Shown: positions 7,999 through 17,417, counted from the stretch's first letter. The stretch is DNA of 64,000 bases from Mesorhizobium sp. NZP2298 (GCF_013170825.1 NZ_CP033365.1:2740001-2804000); one strand, 5' to 3'. The notes: a model not told the origin generated them from the letters alone. Numbers and translations: made by a program.

Positions 7999-8664
7999 AT
8001 GCCGACAAGGAGTTTCAGGGCCGCGTTTGAGCGGCTGGCGCCGGACGCGCTGGCGGACTGGGCAGCAATACCTGTCACGATCGTTTCCGATATCAGCGCC
8101 GGACATGTGGTGGTCGACCCGCGCATCAGGCCGCTCCGGCCGCTCGCCATGGGCACGAGAATGGTCGGACAAGCGGTCACCGCCAGGTGCGACCGTTCCG
8201 ATTTCGGGGCGATGCTGCACGCCATCGACATTGCCGGCCAGGGCGAGGTCGTCACCGTCGATGCCGGCGGCTGCCTGCAGACAGCCTATACCGGCGAAAT
8301 CCTCTGCGGCCTGGCGCGGCGCAAGCGGGTCGCGGGCCTGATCGTCAACGGGGCGGTCCGGGATGTCGACACGATCGCCGGCTGGAACGATTTTCCTGTC
8401 TACGCGCTCGGCAACACGGCCAAGGGCCCGCTGTCGAAAGAGCATGGCACGGTCAACGGCGACATCGTCTTCGGCGGCGTCGCGGTAAGGCCCGGAGACA
8501 TCATACTTGGCGACAATGACGGCATTGCCGTCATCCCGCTGGGCGACGCCGGGGCGCTTCTCGAACTGGCGCAGCAAAGAGTCCGCATGGAAGAACAGTG
8601 GGTGAGGGAACTCGTCTCCGGCCGGACACTGATCGATGTCTTCAGCGTTCCAGAGGCGATATGA
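7999..8664 (+). CDS. RraA-like / HMG aldolase-fold protein
   Basis: This 221-residue protein has the RraA fold shared by RNase E inhibitor RraA and the 4-hydroxy-4-methyl-2-oxoglutarate/oxaloacetate aldolases. The signature NGAVRDVDTI contains the Arg-Asp pair used by the aldolases for pyruvate and metal binding. In a catabolic operon, an aldolase or decarboxylase acting on an oxo-acid is more likely than RNase control. The start at 7999 has a strong GGGAGGAAGC directly upstream; the 10 extra codons in the open frame are discarded. It is the last gene of the thiolase operon, with no clear terminator before the next promoter. Confidence 0.85.
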   Translation: MPTRSFRAAFERLAPDALADWAAIPVTIVSDISAGHVVVDPRIRPLRPLAMGTRMVGQAVTARCDRSDFGAMLHAIDIAGQGEVVTVDAGGCLQTAYTGEILCGLARRKRVAGLIVNGAVRDVDTIAGWNDFPVYALGNTAKGPLSKEHGTVNGDIVFGGVAVRPGDIILGDNDGIAVIPLGDAGALLELAQQRVRMEEQWVRELVSGRTLIDVFSVPEAI

Positions 8665-8742
8665 GCCGAATCTTGATCGTGTCCTGACCAGGGCGAAAGA
8701 CGCTTGAGAGTCGAACGTCACGACAATCCAATCGAGTCAAAA

Positions 8743-8764
8743 ATGATATTGACTTCATATTCAT
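8743..8764 (+). promoter_or_regulatory. TetR-type operator candidate, copy 3
   Basis: This is the third copy of the 22-bp imperfect palindrome, with arms ATGA...TGA and TCA...TCAT. It lies in the 208-bp gap before the hydantoinase-transporter operon. It is one base from copy 1 and one from copy 2, so the hydantoinase unit is tied to the same regulator. Confidence 0.72.
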
Positions 8765-8872
8765 TTCGCAGTCTGTTGATATAGCGGTATCCACTGCCGG
8801 CGAGAAGCCTGTCTCGCCCAGGAGATAGCCGTCCTGCTACGTGACTGCGTTCTCAATCCGGAGGGTTTGCCG

Positions 8873-10666
8873 ATGGCGCAATCGGGCAAAGCCAAGAAGC
8901 TGGCCAAGTTCGATCCCACGCTGCTCGCAGTGCTGTCGAGCCGGTTCGAGTCGATCATCCGCGAGATGACGAACACGGTTATGAAAGCGAGTCGTTCCAG
9001 CGTCATCAAGAACGCCCGTGATATGTCCTGTGGCATCCTCACCTATGATCACCGGCTGGTTTCGGTGGAGGAAGCGCTGCCGATCCACGTCAATGCGCTC
9101 GAGCTGACCACAAGGCCCATCACCGAACTGTTTGACGACGTGAAAGAAGGCGACGCATTCCTCAACAACAGCCCCTTCTACGGTGTCACCCATCATGCCG
9201 ACCTCACGCTTTGCGTGCCGGTGTTCTTCGAAGGCACACCACTGTTCTGGACCTTGTCGCGGTCACACCATGCCGACATCGGTGCGCCGGAACCCTCGAC
9301 CTACCTGCCGTTCGCGGCAACGATCTACCAGGAGGGCGTGCATTTCCCGTGCGTTCGTATCCAGGAGAACTTCAAGGACAAGCAGGATCTGATCCGCATC
9401 GGCCTGCAGAAGATCCGGGTCAGCAACATCTGGTACGGCGACTACCGGGCGCAGGTCGGGGCTTGCCGAACCGGGGAGCGCCGTCTCAAGGAACTGGTGG
9501 CGCAGTATGGGATCGACACCGTCCGCGACTTCATCGAGGCGTGGATGGACTATGGCGAGCGGCGCGCGATTGCCGCGATCAGGAAACTGCCGGCAGGTAC
9601 CTACATTTATGAAGTCCGTCACGATCCGGTCGCCGGCGTCGCCGACGAGGGCATTCCGATCAAGGCGAAGGTGACGGTCGACCCGAAAAAGGGCCTGATC
9701 ACCGTGGATGTGCGCGACAACCCCGACTGCGTCCCAGGCGGCCTCAACCTGACGGAGGCGTGCGCGGTGGCCTCTTGCCGGATCGGCGTCTACTACAATC
9801 TGGAAGCGAGCGTTCCGCACAATGAGGGCAGTTCGAGCCGGATCGTCCCGCTGCTGCGCGACGGTTGCGTCGTCGGGCGGCCGAGCCATCCGATCGGAAC
9901 GTCCTGCGCCACCAGCAACGTCAATGAACGCCTAGCCAACGCGGTGCAATGCGCATTCTCCGAAATGGGCGAGCCCTATGGCATGGCGGAAGGCGGCGGC
10001 AATTTCTCGGCTGCCCTCGGCGTCGTCTCCGGCATCGACAGGCGCCGGGAAGCGAGCGTCGAATATATCACCCAGCTCATGCTGGCCCTGTCCGGCGGCC
10101 CTGCCAATCACGGCCATGATGGCTGGCTGACCTATGAGTGCTCGGTCGGCAACGGCATCATGGTCACCGACTCGATCGAGGTCGACGAAGCGACCTATCC
10201 TATCCTTGTCGAGGAACGGCGCATCCGCCAGGACAGCATGGGCTTCGGCCAATGGAACGGCGCTCCGGCCGTGGAGGGCGCCTACCGTTCGCTGACCGGC
10301 GACATGACGCTTTATGTCTGCGGCGATGGCGGCACATTTCCGGCCAAGGGCGTGCTCGGCGGATTGCCGGGTGCCAATGGCGGAACCTGGCGTCGCGGCC
10401 GAAATGCCGAGGTCGAGAGGTTGCCGGATTTCTACAACGGCGCGTTTACGGACGGCGAGGCCATCCTCTACCGCTCCTGCGCGGGCGGCGGCTATGGCCG
10501 GCCCGACCGGCGCGACCCAGAGCGTGTCGCGGAGGACGTCAACCGGAAATGGCTGAGCGTGGCGACCGCGCGCGAAGTCTACGGCGTCGCCCTGACGCTT
10601 TGCGGCAACGGTATCGACTACCAGGTCGACACCGCCGGGACCGAAAGGCTGCGCGCGACAAACTGA
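8873..10666 (+). CDS. hyuB: Hydantoinase/oxoprolinase B-type subunit
   Basis: This 597-residue protein is of the HyuB family (N-methylhydantoinase B, 5-oxoprolinase beta domain, acetone carboxylase alpha-like). Typical segments are the REMTNTVMKAS-like helix near the N-terminus, NNSPFYGVTHHADLT, SHHADIG and a late GGGYGRP. The ATG at 8873 has GGAGGG at good spacing; the TTG two codons upstream is less likely. Its HyuA partner lies at the far end of the same operon, after five ABC transporter genes. The pair should open a cyclic imide, ureide or lactam with ATP, or carboxylate a ketone. The operator at 8743-8764 lies upstream. Confidence 0.9.
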   Translation: MAQSGKAKKLAKFDPTLLAVLSSRFESIIREMTNTVMKASRSSVIKNARDMSCGILTYDHRLVSVEEALPIHVNALELTTRPITELFDDVKEGDAFLNNSPFYGVTHHADLTLCVPVFFEGTPLFWTLSRSHHADIGAPEPSTYLPFAATIYQEGVHFPCVRIQENFKDKQDLIRIGLQKIRVSNIWYGDYRAQVGACRTGERRLKELVAQYGIDTVRDFIEAWMDYGERRAIAAIRKLPAGTYIYEVRHDPVAGVADEGIPIKAKVTVDPKKGLITVDVRDNPDCVPGGLNLTEACAVASCRIGVYYNLEASVPHNEGSSSRIVPLLRDGCVVGRPSHPIGTSCATSNVNERLANAVQCAFSEMGEPYGMAEGGGNFSAALGVVSGIDRRREASVEYITQLMLALSGGPANHGHDGWLTYECSVGNGIMVTDSIEVDEATYPILVEERRIRQDSMGFGQWNGAPAVEGAYRSLTGDMTLYVCGDGGTFPAKGVLGGLPGANGGTWRRGRNAEVERLPDFYNGAFTDGEAILYRSCAGGGYGRPDRRDPERVAEDVNRKWLSVATAREVYGVALTLCGNGIDYQVDTAGTERLRATN

Positions 10667-10731
10667 ACGCATGAGAAGAACAAGAAGGCGGCGGCAAGCC
10701 GACCGCCAATCTGGAACCAGAGGGAAAAGCG

Positions 10732-11928
10732 ATGAAACAACGTCAATTGTTGAAAACTGGTCTTGTATCGAAAACGGGCCTGGCGGCCCTGGCGCTTTCC
10801 GCCGCCCTTTCGGGCGCGCGGGCCGAGGATCCGATCATCATCGGAGCTGCGATTGCCCAGAGCGGCGCGATCGCTCCCTATGACGACGGTCCGGCCAAGG
10901 CGATGGAGATCGCCGTGGACGAAATAAATGCCAAGGGCGGCATACTCGGCCGGCAGCTCAAGATCATCTATTCCGACACCAAGTCGGACATCGCTTATGG
11001 TGCGACGGCGGCGCAGGACGTCATCGACAAGGGCGCGAAGATGGTCGTGGTCACCTGCGACTATGACTATGGCAGCGCGGCGGCGTCAGTCGCCGATGGT
11101 GCGGGGCTGATTGCCTTCTCCACCTGTGCCGGCGATCCGAAGTTCGGCCCATCGGGCATTGGCCCGAACGCGTTCACCATGGCCACCGGCGCGCCCGGAC
11201 AGGCGGTGGCGCTGGCCGAATGGGCGTATAATGTGAAGGGATGGCGCACAGCCTATGTGCTGCTCGACACGACCATCGCCTTCGACGCCAGCTTCGCCGA
11301 CTTCTTCACGCGCCGCTGGACCGAGTTGGCCGGACCCGAAGGACTTATCGGCAAGGACACGTTCGGCGGCGAGGATCCCCAGATCGCCAGCCAGATTACC
11401 CGCATCAAGGCATTGCCCAAGCAGCCGGATGTAATGGTGCTCAGCTCGTTTCCACCAGGCGGATCGAGCGCGATGCGCCAGTTGCGTGCGGCCGACGTCA
11501 ATGTGCCGCTGCTCGGCTCCGAGTCCTGGGATGGTGACTATTGGCTGGAGGCCGTTCCCAATCTCAGCAATTTCTACCTCGTGACGTATGGTTCCGTTTT
11601 CGGCAACGACAGCCGTCCGGAAGTCGTTGCGTTCATGGACAAGTTCAAGAAGAAGTTCGACACACGTCCGGTTACTTCCCATGCGATGACTGGCTACAGC
11701 GTCATCCAGGGCTGGACGAAGGCGGTCGAGAAGGCCGGTACATTCGATACCGACAAGGTCCGCGACGCGCTGGAGACCTTTGTCGACGAGCCGCTGCTTG
11801 CCGGACCAACCACCTTCACCAAGGACACGCACATCAACATGCGGCGCGATCTCATTCTGCTCGAGGTAAAGGACGGCAAGCCCGGCAACGTCGTCAGTGT
11901 CATCAAGGCGGAGCAGATGCCGAAGTAG
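10732..11928 (+). CDS. ABC substrate-binding protein, LivK/Peripla_BP_6 type
   Basis: This 398-residue periplasmic binding protein of the branched-chain amino acid family has a signal peptide (basic start, hydrophobic core, cleavage after SGARA near residue 31). Domain features include GAAIAQSGAIAPY and the inter-lobe segments seen in LivK, AmiC and urea-binding FmdD-like proteins. It would capture the substrate handled by the flanking hydantoinase subunits. A GGGAAAAGCG ribosome site precedes the ATG. The operon order is hyuB, SBP, ATPase, ATPase, permease, permease, hyuA. Confidence 0.9.
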   Translation: MKQRQLLKTGLVSKTGLAALALSAALSGARAEDPIIIGAAIAQSGAIAPYDDGPAKAMEIAVDEINAKGGILGRQLKIIYSDTKSDIAYGATAAQDVIDKGAKMVVVTCDYDYGSAAASVADGAGLIAFSTCAGDPKFGPSGIGPNAFTMATGAPGQAVALAEWAYNVKGWRTAYVLLDTTIAFDASFADFFTRRWTELAGPEGLIGKDTFGGEDPQIASQITRIKALPKQPDVMVLSSFPPGGSSAMRQLRAADVNVPLLGSESWDGDYWLEAVPNLSNFYLVTYGSVFGNDSRPEVVAFMDKFKKKFDTRPVTSHAMTGYSVIQGWTKAVEKAGTFDTDKVRDALETFVDEPLLAGPTTFTKDTHINMRRDLILLEVKDGKPGNVVSVIKAEQMPK

Positions 11929-11950
11929 CGCTCGCATCGCAAGCCGTATC

Positions 11951-12718
11951 ATGTCCGTACAGCAGACAGCCGGTTCAGAGCCGACCGTGTCCACGTTGGA
12001 TGTCAGGGATGTCGTCGTCGACTTCCAGGGTCTGCGTGCGATCGAGAATGTGAGCCTGACGTTGAGACCGGGGGAAATCCTCGGCCTCATCGGTCCGAAT
12101 GGCGCCGGCAAGACGACCCTGATCAACGTCCTGACCGGGTTCCAGACGGTGACGCAGGGCAGCGTCCACATGAATGGAGTGGATATCGGATCCTGGAAAC
12201 CGCATGAGCGCAGCCGCAGAGGGCTCGTGCGCACCTTCCAGAGCGTGCTGCCCTTTGTCGGACTAACGGCGCTCGAGAATGTCGAGGCCGGCGGCGTGGC
12301 GATCGGCATGAGCCGGCGCGAAGCACGCGCCGAGGCGCGGCGCATCCTCGGCGAGATGGGGCTTTCGGCCAAGGCCGACAGGCCCGTCGGCACACTGCCG
12401 TTCGGCGAGGAGCGGCGTGTCGGCATTGCCAGGGCCGTCGCCATGAGACCGCGCTTCCTGTTGATGGACGAGCCTGCGGCCGGGCTCAACGATGCGGAAT
12501 GCAACGATCTCCAGCAGATCATCAGGAGCATCGGAGAGCGGCTCGACTGCGGCATCCTTTTCATCGAACACCGCATGTCGCTGGTGTTTCAGCTTTGCCA
12601 TCGGATCCAGGTGCTTCAGCTTGGCCGCACGCTGGCCATTGGTTCGACCGCGGAAATCAGGGCTGATGCCAAGGTCCGCAAAGCCTATCTCGGCGAAGAG
12701 GATCCCGCGCCTTGCTGA
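11951..12718 (+). CDS. ABC transporter ATPase, LivG type
   Basis: This 255-residue ATPase has Walker A GPNGAGKTTL, Walker B RFLLMDEPAAGLN and a His switch FIEHRM. As often in LivG proteins, the signature motif is not LSGGQ; here it reads LPFGEERR. The ATG at 11951 is chosen because the upstream part of the frame only overlaps the SBP end. It follows the SBP by 22 nt and overlaps the next ATPase gene by 7 bp. It energises import through the LivH/LivM-type permeases downstream. Confidence 0.92.
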   Translation: MSVQQTAGSEPTVSTLDVRDVVVDFQGLRAIENVSLTLRPGEILGLIGPNGAGKTTLINVLTGFQTVTQGSVHMNGVDIGSWKPHERSRRGLVRTFQSVLPFVGLTALENVEAGGVAIGMSRREARAEARRILGEMGLSAKADRPVGTLPFGEERRVGIARAVAMRPRFLLMDEPAAGLNDAECNDLQQIIRSIGERLDCGILFIEHRMSLVFQLCHRIQVLQLGRTLAIGSTAEIRADAKVRKAYLGEEDPAPC

Positions 12719-13437
12719 ATATCCGCGACCTGCACGTCAACTATGGCAACATCGTTGCCTTGCGCGGCGTTTCGCTCGATGTCGGTGAGGGCGAGATCGT
12801 CGCCGTGATCGGCCCGAACGGCGCCGGCAAGTCGACGCTGTTGCTGGCGGTCGCCGGCGTGGTGAAAGCGCGCGCCGGCAGCATCGAGCTTGCCGGGCGC
12901 AACACCGCCCAGATGCAGGCCGAAGCGCTGGTTTCCGCCGGTCTGTCGCTGGTTCCGGAAGGCCGCCACATCTTTGGTTCGCTGAGCGTGGCGGAAAACC
13001 TGGCGCTCGGTGCGACGGTTCGCCGGGACAGAAAGCAGATCGCGGCCGACATAGACAAAGTGCTGGCCATGTTTCCGGTGCTGAAGGACCGGTATCGGCA
13101 GCGTGCCAACAAGCTTTCGGGCGGCGAGCAGCAGATGCTGGCAATCGGCCGTGCGATGCTGGCGCGACCAAAGCTCCTGCTTCTCGACGAACCATCGCTT
13201 GGGCTGGCGCCACTGGTGGTCAACCAGGTCTACCAGGCGGTACTCGAACTCAGGCGCTCGGGTGTCACGGTGCTGATCGTCGAGCAGAACGTGACACGCG
13301 CGCTGGCAGCGGCCGACCGCACCTATGTGCTGAGTTCCGGAGCAATCGCGATGTCGGGCAAGTCGGCCGACCTTTCGGGCACGGCCGCGTTCGACGCGGC
13401 CTATTTCGGTGTCGCGGGTGAAGGGGGAAAACCATGA
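12712..13437 (+). CDS. ABC transporter ATPase, LivF type
   Basis: This 241-residue ATPase has Walker A GPNGAGKSTLL, signature LSGGEQQ, Walker B LLLLDEPSLGLAP and His switch VEQN, the standard LivF set. The start codon appears to be TTG at 12712, overlapping the LivG stop by 7 bp; no better ATG or GTG is available in frame. The stop overlaps the LivH start as ATGA. It is the second ATPase of the hydantoinase-linked transporter. Confidence 0.9.
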   Translation: MLNIRDLHVNYGNIVALRGVSLDVGEGEIVAVIGPNGAGKSTLLLAVAGVVKARAGSIELAGRNTAQMQAEALVSAGLSLVPEGRHIFGSLSVAENLALGATVRRDRKQIAADIDKVLAMFPVLKDRYRQRANKLSGGEQQMLAIGRAMLARPKLLLLDEPSLGLAPLVVNQVYQAVLELRRSGVTVLIVEQNVTRALAAADRTYVLSSGAIAMSGKSADLSGTAAFDAAYFGVAGEGGKP

Positions 13438-14315
13438 TCTTCCTGCAAAACGCCATCGATGCCATCAGCCTCGGCGCTGTCTATGCGCTGGCGGCATTGG
13501 GGATCGGCCTGATCTTCAGCATCATGCGGCTGATCAATTTCGCTCATGGCGAGCTGATCATGGCCGGCGGCTTCACGCTTTTTTCCTTGGTCGGCCAGCC
13601 GCTTCTGGTGATGATCCTGGCGGCCATCATGATCACCACGATCCTGGCGCTCGGCATGGAGCGCGTTGCCTTCCGGCCGCTGCGCAAGGCCAATCCCGCA
13701 ACGCTGCTGATCGCTTCCTTCGCGGTTTCCTATCTTGTGCAGCACACCGTGCTGTTGATGTTCGGATCGCGCGCCATCGGCGTCGCCTTTCTCTCCGAAC
13801 TCGGCACCAGCGTTGAATTCGGCGGCTTGCGCGTGCCGCGCCTGCAGATCGTTACGATCGCAACCACACTCTGCCTGATGGCCGGGCTTGTCGTCTTCTT
13901 CCGCTTTTCGCGGATCGGACTGCAGATGCGCGCCGCCGCCGAGGATTTCACCATGGCCCGTCTCGTCGGGGTTCGTGCCAACCGGGTCATCGCCTTTGCA
14001 TTCGCGATCTCCGGCGTGCTGGCAAGCATGGTGTCGCTTTATCTCGTCGCCCAGACCGGCAGCGTATCCTACAAGATGGGTGTGTCGATGGTGCTGATCG
14101 CCTTCGTCTCGTCGGTCATCGGCGGTATGGGATCGGTCGCCGGCGCGGCCCTTGGCGGCTTCCTCGTCGGCGTCGTCTCGGTCTCGCTTCAGGCCTATCT
14201 GCCCGTCGACCTGCGGCCGTATCGCGACGCCTTCGTCTTCCTGATGTTCATCCTGTTCCTGTTCTGGCGCCCGGATGGACTGCTGATGAGTCGCGCCGAC
14301 CGGGAGCGGGTGTAG
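13434..14315 (+). CDS. ABC transporter permease, LivH type
   Basis: This 293-residue inner-membrane protein has about eight hydrophobic segments and the LivH signature region NFAHGELIMAGGF near the N-terminus, plus the GGMGSVAGAALGG loop near the C-terminus. It forms half of the translocation channel with the LivM-type protein that starts 2 nt after its stop. It is part of the hydantoinase-linked operon. Confidence 0.92.
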   Translation: MIFLQNAIDAISLGAVYALAALGIGLIFSIMRLINFAHGELIMAGGFTLFSLVGQPLLVMILAAIMITTILALGMERVAFRPLRKANPATLLIASFAVSYLVQHTVLLMFGSRAIGVAFLSELGTSVEFGGLRVPRLQIVTIATTLCLMAGLVVFFRFSRIGLQMRAAAEDFTMARLVGVRANRVIAFAFAISGVLASMVSLYLVAQTGSVSYKMGVSMVLIAFVSSVIGGMGSVAGAALGGFLVGVVSVSLQAYLPVDLRPYRDAFVFLMFILFLFWRPDGLLMSRADRERV

Positions 14316-14317
14316 GC

Positions 14318-15358
14318 ATGAACAATGATACCGCGCTTCGTCCGCTGCAGACGGCGGCCATCCTGATCCTGCTCCTGCTGACGGTGGCACTGATCGCGAC
14401 GGCCACGCCGTCGGCCATGCAGCGCACCATCGTCGAGGCGATGATCAAGCTTGTCGTCGTGGTCGGCCTGTTCATCTTCGTCGGCAATTCCGGCGTCTTC
14501 TCCTTCGGCCACGTCGCCTTCATGGCGATTGGCGGCTACATGTCCGCCATTCTCACCTTGTCGCCGGCGCGCAAATCCGTCCTGCTCGACCTGCCGGGCA
14601 GCATCGAGGCGCTGCAACTGCCCTGGCCGGTCGCGCTGGTGATCGTCGTGCTCGCCGTCGGCCTGATCGCCCTGCTGGTCGCCTGGCCACTCTGCCGGTT
14701 GCGCGGCATCGCGCTGCCCATGGCGACCTTCGCCATGCTGGTCATCACCTTCGTCGTCGCATCGAACTGGCAGCAGGTGACCGGCGGACGCCAGGCACTC
14801 GTCGGGCTTCCCCGCTACACTGGCCTGTGGGTGGCTTTCGGCGGCGCCTCGGTCGCGATCATCGTTGCGGCGGTCTATGGTACGACACGCCACAGCCTGA
14901 TGCTGCGCTGCTCGCGTGAAAGCGAGGTCGCCGCGGCCGCCACCGGCATCGACCTCGAGCGCGAGAGGCTTATCGCCTTTGTCCTCAGTGCCATGGTGGT
15001 GGCCCTGGGCGGCGTGCTGTTCAGCCACTTCATCGGCACCATCACCGCCAACACCTTCTATCTCGACCTCACCTTCGTCACGCTGACGATGCTGGTGGTC
15101 GGCGGCATGCGCAGCCTGACCGGCGCTTTTGTAGGCGTGGCCTTCATCTCGACCATCTCGGAACTGTTCCGATCCATCGAACGCGGCGTGTCCATCGGCG
15201 GGCATGTCCTGTCGGCGCCCCCCGGACTACAGGAAATTGCGCTCGCGGTGATCCTGCTCGCCATCCTGATCACCCGGCCGGCCGGCTTGCTTGGCGATCG
15301 CGAAATAAGTTGGCCGCAACGGTCACGGCACCCGAACACGACAAAGCAACAGGAATAG
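14318..15358 (+). CDS. ABC transporter permease, LivM type
   Basis: This 346-residue polytopic membrane protein has the LivM-type GVFSFGHVAFMAIGGY segment and the late VVGGMRSLTGAFVG loop. An N-terminal extra hydrophobic segment (about residues 10-30) is usual for LivM. It pairs with the preceding LivH-type permease. The next gene (hyuA) starts 4 nt downstream, so hydantoinase A is co-translated with the transporter. Confidence 0.92.
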   Translation: MNNDTALRPLQTAAILILLLLTVALIATATPSAMQRTIVEAMIKLVVVVGLFIFVGNSGVFSFGHVAFMAIGGYMSAILTLSPARKSVLLDLPGSIEALQLPWPVALVIVVLAVGLIALLVAWPLCRLRGIALPMATFAMLVITFVVASNWQQVTGGRQALVGLPRYTGLWVAFGGASVAIIVAAVYGTTRHSLMLRCSRESEVAAAATGIDLERERLIAFVLSAMVVALGGVLFSHFIGTITANTFYLDLTFVTLTMLVVGGMRSLTGAFVGVAFISTISELFRSIERGVSIGGHVLSAPPGLQEIALAVILLAILITRPAGLLGDREISWPQRSRHPNTTKQQE

Positions 15359-15362
15359 AATT

Positions 15363-17417
15363 ATGTTCGTCGCCTGCATCGACATTGGGGGAACGTTCAC
15401 CGACCTTGTGCTGTATCGCGAGGGCGCGGATCTCGAGATCCACAAATCGCCGACAACACCGGGAATGTTCGAGCGCGGTTTCATCGACGTGCTTGAGGTG
15501 GCGGCCAGGAGCCACGACATGGCACTGGCCGATTTCCTGTCCAAGATGAACATGATCGTGCACGGCACGACCGTCTCGACGAACGCGCTTGTCGAGGGCA
15601 AGGTCGCGCCAACCGGCCTCATATGCAACGCCGGTCATCCCGACATCCTTACGCTGCGCGAATCCCCGCGCAAGCGCGCTTTCAACATCAAGATCGATTT
15701 CCCCCCGCCCTATATCCATCGTAGCCGCACCTGCGAGGTTCGTGGTCGCATCGACTCGATGGGCAACGAGGTCGAAGGCCTCAACGACGACGACGTGCGC
15801 GCTGCCGCGCGCCATCTCAAGGCGTGCGGCGTCGAGGCGATTGCCGTGTGCCTGCTCTGGTCGATCGTCAATTCGACCCATGAGCGCCGCGTCCGCGAGA
15901 TCATCGAGGAGGAGCTTCCGGGCATTCCCGTGACGCTCAGCCACGAGCTCAACCCGATCCCGCGCGAATATCGGCGCACCATATCGACAGCCATCAATGC
16001 TTCGCTCTATCCGATCGTCAGCGAATATGTCGGCAACCTCACGCGCGCTCTGAAGAAGGCCGGCTACGATGGCGAGCTCCTGATCGCCAACTGCGTCGGA
16101 GGCATGATGCCGCCGGAGGAGATCGTTGCGCGGCCGATCTACAGCGTGATGTCGGGCCCGACGCTGGCGCCGATCGCGGCGACCAGCCTTACGGACGCCA
16201 GCAACGTCATCGTCGTCGACATGGGAGGCACCACCTTCGACGTTTCGGCATTGCGCGACCGGCACCTCGTCGTCACTCCGGAGGCGACCTTCGGCATGGA
16301 GATGCTGGGCATACCGAAGATCGACGTCCGCTCGGTCGGTGCTGGTGGCGGCAGCATTGCCTGGGTCGATGCCGGCGGGCTGCTGCGTGTCGGCCCGCAC
16401 AGTGCCAGCGCCGTGCCAGGGCCGGCCTGCTACGGCCGCGGCGGCACGGAGCCGACCGTGACCGATGCCAATGTCGTGCTCGGCATTATCGACCCCGACT
16501 ATTTTCTCGGCGGTCGCATCAAGCTGGACCGCGCGAAGGCCGAGGCCGCGGTCGGCAAGATCGCAAGGCAATTGAAGATCGGCCTGATGGAAGCGGCTTA
16601 CGCGATCTACACCACGACCAACCACAACATGATCGGCGCGATCGAGGATATCACCGTCAACGAGGGCATCGACCCGCGCGACAGCTATGTCGTCAGCGGC
16701 GGCGGGGCGACCGCCTGCCACATTGGCGACATGGCCCGCATCCTCGGCATCAAGAGTTTCATGGTGCCGCGCTTTGCGGCAGGGCTGAGCGCCTATGGCG
16801 GCCTGATTTCCGACATACGCTGGGAAGAGACCGGCACGCTGAACACCACCGACCGGGACTTCGACCTCGCCGGCGTCAACCGGCTGCTGGCATCGCTCAA
16901 GCGGCGGGGCGGGGCTTTCCTCAAGCGGTCCGGGCTCGATGCGAAATGGCAGCGCTTCGAATTCGCCTTTCAGGGTCGCTATCTCTATCAGTCCTGGGAC
17001 ATCGAGGTGCCGTTCGACCTGCCCGAAGGCAAGCTTGCCAAGGGCGCGCTCGCCGAACTGGTGGCTGCTTTCCATGCCCAGCACGAGCGTATCTACACGA
17101 TCAAGGACGAGGCCGACACCGTGGAGTTCACCACCTGGAAGGTGCGTGCCATCGGCGATACTGGCGGCAAGGCGCGCCGCGGGTCGCCGCTGTCGCCCCA
17201 GCGAGGGAAAATCCGACCCAAGTCAAGCCGCAATATCTACCTCGACAAGGGTTTTCGCGAGGTCCCGGTCTACGACGCCAGCCTGATCGGCGCGGGCGCA
17301 AAACTGGAAGGCCCAGCCGTGCTCGAGCTGCCGACAACGACGATCCTGCTCCTGGACAACCAGAAAGTGCGGGTCGATGGGCAGGGCAATATTCTGGTCG
17401 ATCTGGTACGGGAATAG
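15363..17417 (+). CDS. hyuA: Hydantoinase/oxoprolinase A-type subunit
   Basis: This 684-residue HyuA-family protein has the actin-like ATPase start DIGGTFTDLVLY, an HGTTVSTNALVEG segment, VDMGGTTFDVS as second phosphate loop, and GAGGGSIAW. This is the ATP-using half of N-methylhydantoinase/5-oxoprolinase/acetone carboxylase-type enzymes. AGGAAT lies just upstream of the ATG at 15363. It is the last gene of the operon that begins with hyuB. Imide or ureide ring opening is the most general reading; ketone carboxylation is a possible alternative, but no acetone-carboxylase gamma subunit is present. Confidence 0.92.
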   Translation: MFVACIDIGGTFTDLVLYREGADLEIHKSPTTPGMFERGFIDVLEVAARSHDMALADFLSKMNMIVHGTTVSTNALVEGKVAPTGLICNAGHPDILTLRESPRKRAFNIKIDFPPPYIHRSRTCEVRGRIDSMGNEVEGLNDDDVRAAARHLKACGVEAIAVCLLWSIVNSTHERRVREIIEEELPGIPVTLSHELNPIPREYRRTISTAINASLYPIVSEYVGNLTRALKKAGYDGELLIANCVGGMMPPEEIVARPIYSVMSGPTLAPIAATSLTDASNVIVVDMGGTTFDVSALRDRHLVVTPEATFGMEMLGIPKIDVRSVGAGGGSIAWVDAGGLLRVGPHSASAVPGPACYGRGGTEPTVTDANVVLGIIDPDYFLGGRIKLDRAKAEAAVGKIARQLKIGLMEAAYAIYTTTNHNMIGAIEDITVNEGIDPRDSYVVSGGGATACHIGDMARILGIKSFMVPRFAAGLSAYGGLISDIRWEETGTLNTTDRDFDLAGVNRLLASLKRRGGAFLKRSGLDAKWQRFEFAFQGRYLYQSWDIEVPFDLPEGKLAKGALAELVAAFHAQHERIYTIKDEADTVEFTTWKVRAIGDTGGKARRGSPLSPQRGKIRPKSSRNIYLDKGFREVPVYDASLIGAGAKLEGPAVLELPTTTILLLDNQKVRVDGQGNILVDLVRE

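Noticed and set aside
6577..8721. A 714-codon open frame on the minus strand across the FAD-oxidase and RraA-like genes
   Set aside because: It is antisense to genes with clear family motifs, its translation is Arg/Asp-rich without any domain, and it has the look of a high-GC shadow frame.
8743..8790. A full sigma-70 promoter based on TTGACT inside the operator
   Set aside because: At 16-18 bp spacing there is no good -10 hexamer in any of the three copies, so only the operator role is claimed.
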